From NCBI GenBank assembly GCA_963845285.1, contig CAWJRO010000001.1, forward strand, positions 1-31,237: DNA of 31,237 bases, written 5' to 3'. Every line of letters starts with the position of its first letter. Positions within the stretch are counted from its first letter, which is position 1. A model generated the notes under the pieces. That model was given only the letters and a program-made list of their open reading frames with translations, was not told the DNA's origin and ran no database searches. The DNA is from Methanobacterium_C sp963845285. GTDB taxonomy: Archaea; Methanobacteriota; Methanobacteria; Methanobacteriales; Methanobacteriaceae. Both the position numbers and the translations under genes were made by a program. Below, one piece after another: positions 1-8,719 of this stretch.

Positions 1-225
1 CATTTGGGGTGTGTCTGAAAATGGTTCGGCTATTTGTGTTTTTACACCAACCAGTATCTGGGTGTTCCCTATTTTCACCCTTGCAGAACCTTCAGCCTTA
101 TCAATGACACCAGTTTCAAGGGATATTTCACGGTATTCATCAAAAGCCCTGCCATCTGTTCTTTTTCCTTCTTTTATAAGATTTACTACACTTTCCCGTA
201 TGATTTCAGGAACTATACTGACCAT
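1..225 (-). CDS. rrp42: Exosome core subunit Rrp42 (partial, C-terminus beyond left edge)
   Basis: N-terminal 75 residues of the catalytically inactive RNase PH-like subunit that alternates with Rrp41 in the hexameric ring of the archaeal exosome. The visible part starts MVSIVPEIIRESV and contains KRTDGRAFDEYR and a GSARVKIGNT strand, the usual opening of RNase PH-fold subunits. The ATG (225-223) directly follows the rrp41 stop (228-226), and its ribosome site GGTGAT lies inside the last codons of rrp41, so the two are probably translationally coupled. The frame is open to base 1. Rrp42 rather than Rrp41 is supported by position and by the separate complete Rrp41 upstream. Confidence 0.93.
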   Translation of the reverse strand, partial: MVSIVPEIIRESVVNLIKEGKRTDGRAFDEYREISLETGVIDKAEGSARVKIGNTQILVGVKTQIAEPFSDTPQM

Positions 226-954
226 CTAATCACCATACCTATTTTTTATGGCTTTTTTCTGCTCTTCACTTATTCGTTTACATCCTTCTACTGCAAGATC
301 CAGAGCCTTTTCAAATTCTTGCCCTGTAAGGTGTCCATCCATTTGTAAAAGTGTGATTTCACCGGTTCTAGGCATCATGGCTACTGGAAGGTCAGCTTCA
401 CCTTCTTTATCCTCAGCTTCCGAAAGATCGATAACTACTTGACCATTGGATTTTCCTGCTGCACATGCAACAACAATATCTCGCATTGGAACTCCTGCAT
501 CTGCAAGTGCAACAGATGCTGCAGTTATTCCAGCACATCTTGTCCCACCTTCTGCTTCAAGAACTTCAATAAAGATATCTATGGTTGAACGTGGAAATTT
601 TTCAAGGAATACTGCAGGTGTCAATGCTTCTGATGTTAATTTAGATATTTCTACAGATCTTCTATCAGGTCCGGGTCTTTTGCGGTCATCCACTGAAAAT
701 GGTGCCATATTATACTTGCACCTTAAAACAGCCTTATTTGGCATCATTATACGTCTTATGTGAAGCTCCCTCGGCCCATAAACTGCTGCAAGTACTTTAT
801 TACCTCCCATCTCAAGGTAAGCAGATCCATCGGCCCTTTCAAGCACTCCTGCTTCTATTTTTAATGGTCTTAATTCATCAAAAGATCTTCCATCAGCCCT
901 TGCACTAGTTTCTGTACCGGTGCTTAAATTGCTATTTGTTATAATATTAATCAC
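226..954 (-). CDS. rrp41: Exosome core subunit Rrp41 (catalytic, RNase PH fold)
   Basis: Phosphorolytic 3'-5' exoribonuclease subunit of the archaeal exosome. Family signatures seen are RADGRSFDELRP near the start, YGPRE, KRPGPDRRS and an LEKFPRSTIDIFIEVLEA stretch, followed by TRCAGITAASVALADAG and VAMMPRTGEITLLQMDG. The longest open frame starts at 1047 but would overlap rrp4 by 77 bases with a lysine-rich extension not expected in the family, so it is rejected. GTG at 954 gives 242 residues, but it lies inside a strong ribosome site (GGGGTGAT, 957-950). An ATT codon at 945 is correctly spaced from that site and gives 239 residues, close to the family's roughly 240; see findings. The end is certain, the start is not. 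Confidence 0.95.
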   Translation of the reverse strand: MINIITNSNLSTGTETSARADGRSFDELRPLKIEAGVLERADGSAYLEMGGNKVLAAVYGPRELHIRRIMMPNKAVLRCKYNMAPFSVDDRKRPGPDRRSVEISKLTSEALTPAVFLEKFPRSTIDIFIEVLEAEGGTRCAGITAASVALADAGVPMRDIVVACAAGKSNGQVVIDLSEAEDKEGEADLPVAMMPRTGEITLLQMDGHLTGQEFEKALDLAVEGCKRISEEQKKAIKNRYGD

Positions 955-970
955 CCCTGCTATTACCTGA

Positions 971-1786
971 TTATTGGATAAATTCCTCTTTATCTTCTTC
1001 ATCTTCTTGTTTCTCAGATTGAAGCTCTTCAGATTCTTGTTCTTCAAGTTCCCGAGGTTCTAGCTCTTCAAGTTCCTGCGGTTCTTCCGGCTCTTTTACA
1101 GGTTCTTCTTCTGGCTCTTTGCCTAGAAGCTCTAAAAGCATGGTTCGTACTCTATCTGTCAATCCAGAGGTATGTGACTGCTCTTCAATCATCATTATAA
1201 CTTTTTCAGCCACCCTTTCCATTTCAGGTTCACCTTTAACCCACACAACACCGTTTTGACCCACAACAACATCACAGCGGGTTTCATCTTTTATCATGTT
1301 AATCATGGATCCTTTTTTACCTATAAGCCTTGGAACTTTGGTTGGAGTGATATTTATAAGGATTCCTCCCCTAAATTTACCGAGCCCTCTACCTTTAAGA
1401 CCCAGTTTCACTTTTTTTACCTCATCAACATCGACAACCCTTAAAAATAAAACGTCACCAACATCAAATGTTCTGCTTAATTCACGTTTTTCCTTTCCAA
1501 AAACGTCTGAGGCAGGTAAAAATCCAGAATATGGGGAGTTTACATCCAGATTCCACATGGAGAATCTTATATCTGTGACCTCACCAATGACCACATCTCC
1601 TCTTTTCGGAATGTACTTGCTCTGTAAGGGTATCACGCTTATTTTTTTATCCCTTATGGCCACCAAGCCCACAAGAGAGGAACATATATCACTGTTTTCC
1701 CTGAAAGTCCCTCTTCCTGAGTGATATTCTTCATCTGCCAGAACATCTCCAGGAACTACTATTTCCTTATCCTTTACAAATATCAC
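971..1786 (-). CDS. rrp4: Exosome RNA-binding cap subunit Rrp4
   Basis: Cap protein that sits on the Rrp41/Rrp42 ring and feeds RNA into it. Order of parts in 271 residues: an N-terminal domain with VVPGDVLADEEYHSGRGTF (about 10-30), an S1 domain (about 60-135; RGDVVIGEVTDIRFSMWNLDV), a KH domain (about 145-205; PRLIGKKGSMINMI with its GxxG loop), then about 48 residues made almost wholly of Glu, Pro, Lys and Leu in imperfect EPEE/ELEE repeats. The acidic tail is expected to be disordered and is also long in other Methanobacteriales as I recall. The stop lies 16 bases before the GTG considered for rrp41. A 184-base gap separates it from SBDS upstream, so it may have its own promoter. Confidence 0.95.
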   Translation of the reverse strand: MIFVKDKEIVVPGDVLADEEYHSGRGTFRENSDICSSLVGLVAIRDKKISVIPLQSKYIPKRGDVVIGEVTDIRFSMWNLDVNSPYSGFLPASDVFGKEKRELSRTFDVGDVLFLRVVDVDEVKKVKLGLKGRGLGKFRGGILINITPTKVPRLIGKKGSMINMIKDETRCDVVVGQNGVVWVKGEPEMERVAEKVIMMIEEQSHTSGLTDRVRTMLLELLGKEPEEEPVKEPEEPQELEELEPRELEEQESEELQSEKQEDEEDKEEFIQ

Positions 1787-1970
1787 ATTCTGCCTCCTTT
1801 ATGTGGAATGCCAAAGAAAATTAAAAAGTTAATTTAAGCTCAGTTTATCTCATTATGTTAATAATTTTATGTGAGTAATTAAAATTACTATAATGATTAG
1901 CAACTAAGTTACTAACTCGATTTAACTATCCAGTGATTTACTACTTATCCATGATTAACTTTTAATTAAC

Positions 1971-2666
1971 CTATTTAATCAGCTTTGTTTCCACTTGTCC
2001 CTTTGTAAGCTCACTCAGCTTTGTGTAGAAACTATCCTGTAGACCACCGGGTATTTCAACCAAAGCTACCCATGACCCATCTCGCTGCCATTCTTCCTTT
2101 TTAGTCGTTCCAAACTCAGGGATCACACCGTAAACTTTTCCTGTAAAATCTCCGGGTATTCTTATTGCCACCCGCACCTTCTCAAATCTTATAGGTATCT
2201 TGGTACGTATGGCTTTCATAACAGTTTTTACCTGTTCATCAACGCTTTTAAAAGGGTCTACATGGATTCTACATTCATCCATAGCTATTTCTATCCTTCT
2301 TGCAGGATGAGGAAGTTTTGTTTGAGGGTTTATAGATTCCCTTGTTATAGTTGCAATGATCAACTTTCGTTTTTCTTCCTGCATTTCCTTTCGCTGCTGG
2401 GCCGTTAACTGGACATGACCCTTTTTTATTATGATTACAGCAGCTTCAAGCGGATCAATTGTGTTGAACGCCTTCATCATGGCTTCTTCAGAAGCTTTAT
2501 CCCCTTTTTTAGAGTCTTTAAATACTTCTTCAACTGCAAGTATTTCTTCAATGTTTATCTCTTTTCCATCTTTAAAGTCCGATGCAAGATCTGGATCTAC
2601 CAAAACCTCAAAGTGTTCACCATAATATTCCAAACGGGCTATAACTGCATCTTCAAGATTTACCAT
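1971..2666 (-). CDS. Ribosome maturation protein SBDS/Sdo1 homologue
   Basis: Archaeal orthologue of the Shwachman-Bodian-Diamond syndrome protein, which in eukaryotes works with an EF-2-like GTPase to release the anti-association factor (e/aIF6) from the large ribosomal subunit. Seen: the SBDS N-terminal domain (MVNLEDAVIARLEYYGEHFEVLVDP), an IDPLEAAVIIIKKGHVQLTAQQR segment split across the first and second domains, and a C-terminal ferredoxin-like domain from about residue 160 (FEKVRVAIRIPGDFTGKVYG). At 231 residues it is full length. The ATG follows the psmA stop by three bases, with GAGGA inside the psmA end as ribosome site, so it is co-translated with psmA. Confidence 0.95.
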   Translation of the reverse strand: MVNLEDAVIARLEYYGEHFEVLVDPDLASDFKDGKEINIEEILAVEEVFKDSKKGDKASEEAMMKAFNTIDPLEAAVIIIKKGHVQLTAQQRKEMQEEKRKLIIATITRESINPQTKLPHPARRIEIAMDECRIHVDPFKSVDEQVKTVMKAIRTKIPIRFEKVRVAIRIPGDFTGKVYGVIPEFGTTKKEEWQRDGSWVALVEIPGGLQDSFYTKLSELTKGQVETKLIK

Positions 2667-2669
2667 GAT

Positions 2670-3419
<750 letters not shown>

Positions 3420-3490
3420 ATATATACCTCTCTAAATTTTTCAATAAAGAAATGAAATTTACTCTAAACAATTTATGATAACTAGTTTTG

Positions 3491-3497
3491 ATATAAG
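3491..3497 (-). promoter_or_regulatory. Possible TATA box for psmA
   Basis: On the minus strand CTTATATCA lies about 72 bases before the psmA ATG within the 156-base rnp2-psmA gap. A start about 25 bases downstream would leave a leader of roughly 45 bases. It is weak evidence in such AT-rich sequence, but an internal promoter would explain why this gap is far longer than the 0-3 base spacings elsewhere in the operon. Confidence 0.3.
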
Positions 3498-3575
3498 ATT
3501 TTATTTACAGATCAATTTAAATTATTTCTATTACAAACCAGTTAAATTATTTTTGTTATAAACTATTTATTCATC

Positions 3576-3947
3576 TTATCCTTCTGGTTTAATAAAGTTT
3601 TTTATTGCAGATTTGATAGTCCCGGAAATTCCGAGTGTATGGAATACAACTCTTCGACCCCTGAACTTTGTTATTGTCGGAAGTATGGCCCTTACAGACT
3701 TTAATTCATCCCGATTACAGCGTAGAATTCCTTTCACAATACTTTCATGATTGTTAGAATCACACTTCCAAACCTTCACAATCCATAAATCGAATCGGCC
3801 TGTTCCACATGCACCGTAAAGATCCTGTGAACCATCCCAGATCAGAGCTATCACATCTTCTTTGGTGAGTGGTAACTGGGACATAACCTCAAATGCAATG
3901 TACCTCTTTTTAACCCGAAGGGTTGGAGGCAGTATCTTGAGTTTCAT
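3576..3947 (-). CDS. rnp2: Ribonuclease P protein component 2 (Pop5)
   Basis: Protein subunit of archaeal RNase P, which with Rpp30 supports the catalytic RNA in trimming 5' leaders of pre-tRNAs. The start MKLKILPPTLRVKKRYIAFE is typical; LTKEDVIALIWDG and a later GACGTGRFDLWIVKVWKCD segment match the Pop5 fold. It has 123 residues, full length. Two ATG codons stand together (3950, 3947); the second is chosen because family members begin MKLKILPP. No strong ribosome site is visible. It is followed by psmA and preceded, after a 230-base gap, by its partner rnp3. Confidence 0.93.
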   Translation of the reverse strand: MKLKILPPTLRVKKRYIAFEVMSQLPLTKEDVIALIWDGSQDLYGACGTGRFDLWIVKVWKCDSNNHESIVKGILRCNRDELKSVRAILPTITKFRGRRVVFHTLGISGTIKSAIKNFIKPEG

Positions 3948-4177
3948 CATTTAAATCATCTTAACTTAAATTTAATATGATAACATATCACTGGATAATT
4001 CTCAATTGAAGAACAATATCCTTATCCATTAACATAATTAATCCAGTTATTCAGCAGTATTCGATCAATATTCTTTTTTTATAAATATGGTTTTAATACA
4101 TCGTTTTGGACACATCTTCTGATCATTTGGACATCTTTAGATTAAAAGCATCTCTTTAAAGTATTCTCAAAGAACCT

Positions 4178-4960
4178 TTAATTTTCTATTATTCTTGCTC
4201 CATCCACCACAACACTACTTCTTAATGCAGTCCTTTCAATTATTTTTTGAGGGGTTCTGGAAATAGCGCATTCTGCTTCATCTTCTGTCATCCCAAAACA
4301 GTGGGCAATTGCAATTAGGTCCTGAGGAGTTCTGAGATCATATACAGAAGTAGCATCACTTGTTATGATCACAGGAAAGTTAAACTTCCGTTGAAGGTCT
4401 GTTATGTGTCTAAATTGATTTAAAACCCTGAATCTATATCTTACCCCTGTTTTAAGTAAGTATTTAAGGTTCAATTCAATTGCAACACTGTTTTCTGCAG
4501 CTTTCTTGGCAAGTACATGATTTATTCCACTGTCTCTGCGACCTTTGTATGGTTGTAACAACACATCAATCCGAGGATCTTCACATGTGGCTCTGTTTAT
4601 TTTCACATCACCACCACTGTTAACCATTAAAATATCAACTTTGTTCCTGAACTTCCCAACTTTACGTTTAAGATCTTCAGGGTTCTTTGCAACTATTTCA
4701 ACAGCACTTTTAATCTGAAATTTGCGTTTGAGGGAGTTATTTTTAATAAAAATAGGATTAGCATCGGAATTTTCATTTGTTCCTTTTTTTTCTAATCCAT
4801 CTTTCAATCTTTTAAAATCATTTGAAGCATTTTTATCGTATTCATCCCAGTACTTCACAACAGCAATACCTGTGAAACCCAATCTTTCTGCTTCTTTGAT
4901 GAGTTTTTCATTTCCTTTGTTTATATGGATGTGAAAATCAAAAAAAGTTTTACTCACCAT
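4178..4960 (-). CDS. rnp3: Ribonuclease P protein component 3 (Rpp30)
   Basis: RNase P subunit with a PHP-like TIM barrel, partner of Pop5. Seen: KTFFDFHIHINKGNEKLIKE at the N-terminus, LGFTGIAVVKYWDEYD, KVDILMVNSGGDVKINRATC, a buried EDPRIDVLLQPYKGRRDSGI segment with ALA-like helices following, and VIITSDATSVYDLRTPQDLI near the end. Its 260 residues are full length. ATG 4960-4958 directly abuts the stop of the COG1325 gene (4963-4961), and GGTGA in that gene's last codons serves as ribosome site. The PHP metal site is degenerate, as is normal for Rpp30, which is structural rather than catalytic. Confidence 0.94.
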   Translation of the reverse strand: MVSKTFFDFHIHINKGNEKLIKEAERLGFTGIAVVKYWDEYDKNASNDFKRLKDGLEKKGTNENSDANPIFIKNNSLKRKFQIKSAVEIVAKNPEDLKRKVGKFRNKVDILMVNSGGDVKINRATCEDPRIDVLLQPYKGRRDSGINHVLAKKAAENSVAIELNLKYLLKTGVRYRFRVLNQFRHITDLQRKFNFPVIITSDATSVYDLRTPQDLIAIAHCFGMTEDEAECAISRTPQKIIERTALRSSVVVDGARIIEN

Positions 4961-5383
4961 TTACTCACCAAATATTTCCCTTGCAATTTTAAGGGCAACT
5001 TCTTTTTTTGCAGGATAAGCTGCGATCTTGATCTTAACGTGGATTGAATCGCCGTGCTCAACTACCTTCAGATCTCCAAGGTGGGCTCTCTGTTTATCAA
5101 ATCTTAAAAATAAATTACATTTATGATCCATTTTATTTTCTAGTTGATTTAAAATCCTTTTTCTATCATGATCTTTCAACTTATCCAAATTTTCGACAAA
5201 ATCCTTTATTTCCCTTTTTTTGGTGATTTTGTCGCGTAAAATTAAAACAGGATTTTTATAATAACCTTCTGTGAGCTCACTTTGAGGTGAAGAAGTTGGA
5301 AAAAGTGTTTTAATAGCACTTTCCACTTTTTCCGGGTTTTCTGTTCCATAAACAAATGCTCTGTATGAAATGTTATGGATCAT
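4961..5383 (-). CDS. COG1325-type predicted RNA-binding/exosome-associated protein
   Basis: 140-residue conserved archaeal protein that regularly stands between rpl15e and rnp3 in the exosome superoperon; the COG1325 family has been described as a predicted exosome or RNA-binding subunit. Seen: NISYRAFVYGTENPEKVESA at the N-terminus, a central charged helix (KLKDHDRKRILNQLENKMD), then LFLRFDKQRAHLGDLKVVE and an alternating strand HVKIKIAAYPAKKE. Three bases separate it from the rpl15e stop and none from rnp3, so it is part of the same transcript. Assignment rests on sequence style and position; the biochemical role is not established. Confidence 0.82.
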   Translation of the reverse strand: MIHNISYRAFVYGTENPEKVESAIKTLFPTSSPQSELTEGYYKNPVLILRDKITKKREIKDFVENLDKLKDHDRKRILNQLENKMDHKCNLFLRFDKQRAHLGDLKVVEHGDSIHVKIKIAAYPAKKEVALKIAREIFGE

Positions 5384-5386
5384 AGC

Positions 5387-5932
5387 TTACCTTGCCTTCT
5401 CTGCTCCTTTTCCTTTACCCCTAAGTCCTCTTATTTTCTTACCTTCACTTGTGAGACCTCTGAACACACGGTTAGTGTGCTGACTCTCACATATCCAGTT
5501 TATTTTAGGGTCATTTTTGATTGAGGGACTGTTAGGGTCAACGAGAATTACTTCGAAGAACTTGAATTTTCCATCTTCCCATACCCAATATGAGTTTAAA
5601 ACCTCAAGGTTCGGGTATTTTCTTGCAACCCTTTCCTCTGCTATTTTTTTGATGGATTTTATAGGAGTTATCTTAACTACACCCATTCTTTTAGGTTTCC
5701 TACCTGCTGTAAATCTTGTTTTTCGCCTTCCTCCTCTACGGACTCGGGTTCTTACAACAATGTATCCTTTTTTAGCTTTGTAACCTAAAGATCTTGCCCT
5801 ATCGATCCTGGTGGGCCGGTCTATTCTCTCTATAACACTTTCTCTTCTCCAAACAGGAGCTCGTTCTTTCATTAACTCCTTAACGTAGGAATTGCTTGGA
5901 TTTTTCCATGCATCTCTTATATATTTGTACAT
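5387..5932 (-). CDS. rpl15e: 50S ribosomal protein L15e
   Basis: Archaeal/eukaryotic large-subunit protein without a bacterial homologue. Recognised by MYKYIRDAWKNPSNSYVKEL, ERPTRIDRARSLGYKAK-like region (seen as IDRPTRIDRARSLGYKAKKG), VVRTRVRRGGRRKTRF, and a basic C-terminus GLRGKGKGAEKAR. 181 residues. The open frame reaches 5965, but the ATG at 5932 is chosen because it matches the family start and has GAGGTG seven bases upstream. First gene of the superoperon; a TATA box stands at 5996-6003. Confidence 0.96.
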   Translation of the reverse strand: MYKYIRDAWKNPSNSYVKELMKERAPVWRRESVIERIDRPTRIDRARSLGYKAKKGYIVVRTRVRRGGRRKTRFTAGRKPKRMGVVKITPIKSIKKIAEERVARKYPNLEVLNSYWVWEDGKFKFFEVILVDPNSPSIKNDPKINWICESQHTNRVFRGLTSEGKKIRGLRGKGKGAEKAR

Positions 5933-5995
5933 TAAAACACCTCTTTTGTTCAGCTTTCGCCACATCCATGAGACTTACATCTCAAAAAAGTTGGG

Positions 5996-6003
5996 TTATA
6001 TAA
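5996..6003 (-). promoter_or_regulatory. Candidate TATA box of the rpl15e-exosome operon
   Basis: TTATATAA, palindromic, 64 bases before the rpl15e ATG on the minus strand; transcription starting about 25 bases downstream gives a leader of roughly 40 bases. It is the best archaeal promoter match in the 5933-6251 gap, which otherwise holds only AT-rich sequence with no gene that I can see. Position at the head of the longest gene string supports it. Confidence 0.5.
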
Positions 6004-6251
6004 TTTAGTATATCACCAAAAATTAGCGATAATCATTATTAGTTAAATGCATTTAAAAAGGTTGCCATTTATCAATGTTTAAATTTTTCATTCATGACTT
6101 AACTTCCAATTTAGAAATTCTTATAAATAGGTTTATGAACTTAATTAATGTATGAATTTAATTAATTGGACCTATGAAATTTATAATGAATATAATGAAA
6201 AATTACCTTAAAAAAATTGATTTTAGAAGTGAAACTGAATTTAAAATTTGT

Positions 6252-6572
6252 TCACTCCATTGTTTTATATAATATTCTTATAGCCTTTGTAAAGGCAGGT
6301 TTTCCTGCAGTTAAAAGAACAACCCTTAAAACATCAACTATTTCATCTTTTGTTATATCCAGCTCTTTCATACCGCTTAAGATCTGTTTTTTTATTGCTC
6401 TATCATCAGAAGATGCCGCTGCTATGCCAATAGCCACAAGTTTCTGGGTTTTGTAGTCAAGAACCTTTCCTGTGTAAGCTGCCTCATTTAATGCCACACT
6501 GACATCATAAAGGTCAGGATAATCCTCTTTAAGATGTATCATCCCTTTGCTGAAAAATACTTCATCTTTCAT
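6252..6572 (-). CDS. Carboxymuconolactone decarboxylase (AhpD-like) family protein
   Basis: 106-residue all-helical single-domain protein of the CMD/AhpD superfamily. Seen: ALNEAAYTGKVLDYKTQKLVAIG, the helix AAASSDDRAIKKQILSGMKE and the C-terminal DVLRVVLLTAGKPAFTKAI. AhpD-type members use a CxxC pair for peroxide reduction or disulphide exchange; here the corresponding helix reads AAASSDDRAI and the whole protein has no cysteine, so thiol chemistry is unlikely. Its substrate is unknown. GGGGGTAATGTA supplies the ribosome site for ATG 6572. It stands alone, about 280 bases from its neighbours' operon. Confidence 0.85.
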   Translation of the reverse strand: MKDEVFFSKGMIHLKEDYPDLYDVSVALNEAAYTGKVLDYKTQKLVAIGIAAASSDDRAIKKQILSGMKELDITKDEIVDVLRVVLLTAGKPAFTKAIRILYKTME

Positions 6573-6702
6573 TACATTACCCCCAAATTTTTTTTATTCA
6601 CATTATATTTTTATGATTTTTAAAACATATAAAACTTTATTTAATTGTTTAAAAAATGATTTAATGTATTTTTCAAGTTTAAATCCATTTAATAACCAGC
6701 TT

Positions 6703-6827
6703 TTATCCATTTTCAGATTTATTTTTAGGGTAATATTGTTTAACTACCGTTTCAACAACTTCAAAGGGTCTTTTATCCATTTAAGCATTTCCTCTGAGTT
6801 TTTTAAGACATCATTATGTGTACAACC
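6703..6827 (-). pseudogene. Possible decayed coding fragment, one frameshift
   Basis: On the minus strand, two overlapping frames read like one protein broken by a frameshift near 6770: the first gives THNDVLKNSEEMLKWIKDP then runs to a TAG at 6746-6744; the other continues RPFEVVETVVKQYYPKNKSE to a TAA at 6705-6703. The joined text has protein-like amphipathic composition with no stop, unlike surrounding sequence. I do not recognise the family. No start codon is assigned, and chance cannot be excluded at this length. Confidence 0.3.
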
Positions 6828-6941
6828 TTAATTAAAGCCCACGTAATAAAGTGATTAACATTATTAAAAGTCAAAAAATAGGATAAATAAACCTAACGTT
6901 GGCATTATCACGAACATAGGCGTAAATTTTTTTATAATTAA

Positions 6942-7047
6942 GAGGCTGTCCCATAGTCCAAAATTTGCAAAAAATAAGAGTAGATATAGCTTTAAATTCA
7001 AAAATAATGAAAATTATATAATTAATAAATAATCATGAGACAGCTTC
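6942..7047 (+). mobile_element. Miniature element A, copy 1 (106 bp)
   Basis: Non-coding element with terminal inverted repeats: left GAGGCTGTCCCAT, right (reverse complement) GAAGCTGTCTCAT. The sequence ATTAA directly flanks both ends, as expected for a target duplication. The body is AT-rich with a conserved core TTTAAATTCAAAAATAA. It is the reverse complement of copy 2 (13012-13117) with only three differences in 106 bases. The rest of the 6573-7075 gap holds the fragment at 6703-6827 and a T-run after ribC. Confidence 0.85.
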
Positions 7048-7075
7048 ATTAAATAAAATTAAAAAAAGTAAGTAA

Positions 7076-7534
7076 TTACAACTGCCCTTTATTTTCTCTA
7101 CCCTCTCTCATACCTTTTCCAGCCTCACGACGCATTTTATCTGGTTTAAATAACATTTTAACCACATTATCCGCATGTTCCCTTGCACGGTTTTCTGCAA
7201 GCTGTTTCAGGTCTTTCTCATCCAGACCTTCATCTTCGTGGACGAATACTTCTATTATATGGGTGTTTGTCATCAATTGAGCATTGATAAGCCCTGTTGA
7301 TGCTTCATGTGCACATAACTTGTCTATTTTTTCAGGTCCCGGCATTCCAAATGCCATGACAAGTCCACAGCCCTCTTCTTCAATGAGTTTTTTTGATGCC
7401 ACTGGAAGGTCTTTCACACCAGGTACAGTACGCCTTATAAATTTTATATTACCTATTTGTTCCTTAATTTGGTCTAATGCGGCTCCTGCCATGTCAAACC
7501 TTGCAAATGTGGTATCACAGATTCCTATCTTCAT
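7076..7534 (-). CDS. ribC: Riboflavin synthase, archaeal type
   Basis: Catalyses dismutation of two 6,7-dimethyl-8-ribityllumazines to riboflavin; archaeal enzymes are unrelated to bacterial RibE and resemble lumazine synthase. Seen: MKIGICDTTFARFDMA, RRTVPGVKDLPVASKKL, LVMAFGMPGPEKIDKLCAHE and TGLINAQLMTNTHIIEVFVH, all family hallmarks. 152 residues. The frame extends to 7567, but ATG 7534 matches the family N-terminus and is preceded by GGTGAT with three bases between. The C-terminal 25 residues are rich in Arg, Lys and Gly. Riboflavin supports FAD/FMN and F420 precursor chemistry in methanogens. A T-rich run follows the stop. Confidence 0.95.
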   Translation of the reverse strand: MKIGICDTTFARFDMAGAALDQIKEQIGNIKFIRRTVPGVKDLPVASKKLIEEEGCGLVMAFGMPGPEKIDKLCAHEASTGLINAQLMTNTHIIEVFVHEDEGLDEKDLKQLAENRAREHADNVVKMLFKPDKMRREAGKGMREGRENKGQL

Positions 7535-7756
7535 TTTATCACCATAAATTAGAATTTTGAGAATCAATTATTTTTATGTACAATTCTGTTCTTTCTTAAG
7601 TATTGATCTGTTTGTTAAATTTAGTCTTAGTATATGAATAGGTCTATAAAGTTATTTTGAATAAATTTATTTGAAATAAAAAAATTAGAAAATAATTGGA
7701 AATATAAAAATAAAGGAAAGATAGATTATTTAAAAATTATTAAATCAATCTGGATC

Positions 7757-8719
7757 TTACAATCCAAATGATTTTTTGAGTAAATCAACATTCACAGATC
7801 CTGCACGGAACATTTCTCCGGTTCTAAGGTCGTTTATTACAACTTCTGCAGGTGCAAACATTCCTTTGTCTATTTTGTAGAAGTCAAATTTGGCTTCTTT
7901 AAATACATCATAAAATGGTTTTCCGTATCCATCGGATGATGAGGATGGTAACTGTTCTGCAACGGATTTTATGTCATCCCCTTCTTCGGATTCCACATAG
8001 TAATATGTTCTACCACCGAATAAAACTGCGTCGTTGGTTTTGCCCATTGCTTTAAGACCATCAGGGTCTACAGGTGCTATTGGCGCTATTCCAGCTGCGT
8101 GTTTGACCTTTGTGACATCGAATTTAATGAACTCAAGCATTTTATAGGTACCGTTTTCAACAACCCTTCCAGCTATTTGGATTGAGCCTACAAGTGAGGA
8201 TGTTGGGGCAACGAGCAGGTAAACATTTTCTGGTGAGACACCACAGTCAGATGCTATTGAATCTGCAACATCTGCACCTGGAAGTTTGTCAGCTTCAAGT
8301 GTTAGTATTGCAACATCTGCATCGTCCTTGTATCCTATTTCTTTATAGGTTTCTGCAGGTTTCAATGCTAGAGCCCTTGCTGGACCTGAACCTAATGCAA
8401 AGAAATCACCAACACTCACTGACCAACCGGCTTTCTGGGCTCCTAAGGTTGATATTGCTGGGAAGTTTGTTTTTATTTTAACAGAAGGTATTGCGAAGTT
8501 TTCTGAGAGATCTCCAGGTATGGAAATTCCTACTTCCGCAAGTCCGCCTAAACACACTTTTGTGTAGAGTTCTCCTGCTTTAAAGCTTCCAGAAACGTTA
8601 ACACCACAGTCTATAACTGTTGAACCGTTTTCAAGTTTACTTACTGCTATGTTGAGCATGTCTGCCTTTTCAATCATTTGATCTACTGTTTTTTTTGCTT
8701 CAAGATTGACACTTACCAT
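7757..8719 (-). CDS. mch: Methenyltetrahydromethanopterin cyclohydrolase
   Basis: Converts 5-formyl-H4MPT to methenyl-H4MPT in the CO2-to-methane pathway, cytoplasmic. Seen: MVSVNLEAKKTVDQMIEKAD, VIDCGVNVSGSFKAGELYTKV, CLGGLAEVGIS, the GSGPARALALKPAE loop, and the C-terminal FGGRTYYYVESE and KIDKGMFAPAEVVINDLRTG. 320 residues, full length. GAGGTGA stands just before ATG 8719. It lies 400 bases downstream of thyA and metE on the same strand, a neighbourhood I recall from other Methanobacteriales. No frame defects. Confidence 0.97.
   Translation of the reverse strand: MVSVNLEAKKTVDQMIEKADMLNIAVSKLENGSTVIDCGVNVSGSFKAGELYTKVCLGGLAEVGISIPGDLSENFAIPSVKIKTNFPAISTLGAQKAGWSVSVGDFFALGSGPARALALKPAETYKEIGYKDDADVAILTLEADKLPGADVADSIASDCGVSPENVYLLVAPTSSLVGSIQIAGRVVENGTYKMLEFIKFDVTKVKHAAGIAPIAPVDPDGLKAMGKTNDAVLFGGRTYYYVESEEGDDIKSVAEQLPSSSSDGYGKPFYDVFKEAKFDFYKIDKGMFAPAEVVINDLRTGEMFRAGSVNVDLLKKSFGL

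Noticed and set aside
955..1047. N-terminal extension of rrp41 back to ATG 1047
   Set aside because: It would overlap rrp4 by 77 bases and encode a Lys/Asn-rich lead unlike any Rrp41; the frame is an antisense-free shadow of the acidic rrp4 tail.
6547..6831. 94-codon plus-strand frame upstream of the AhpD-like gene
   Set aside because: Phe/Asn-rich translation of AT-rich DNA, no ribosome site, and it crosses the start of a real gene on the other strand.
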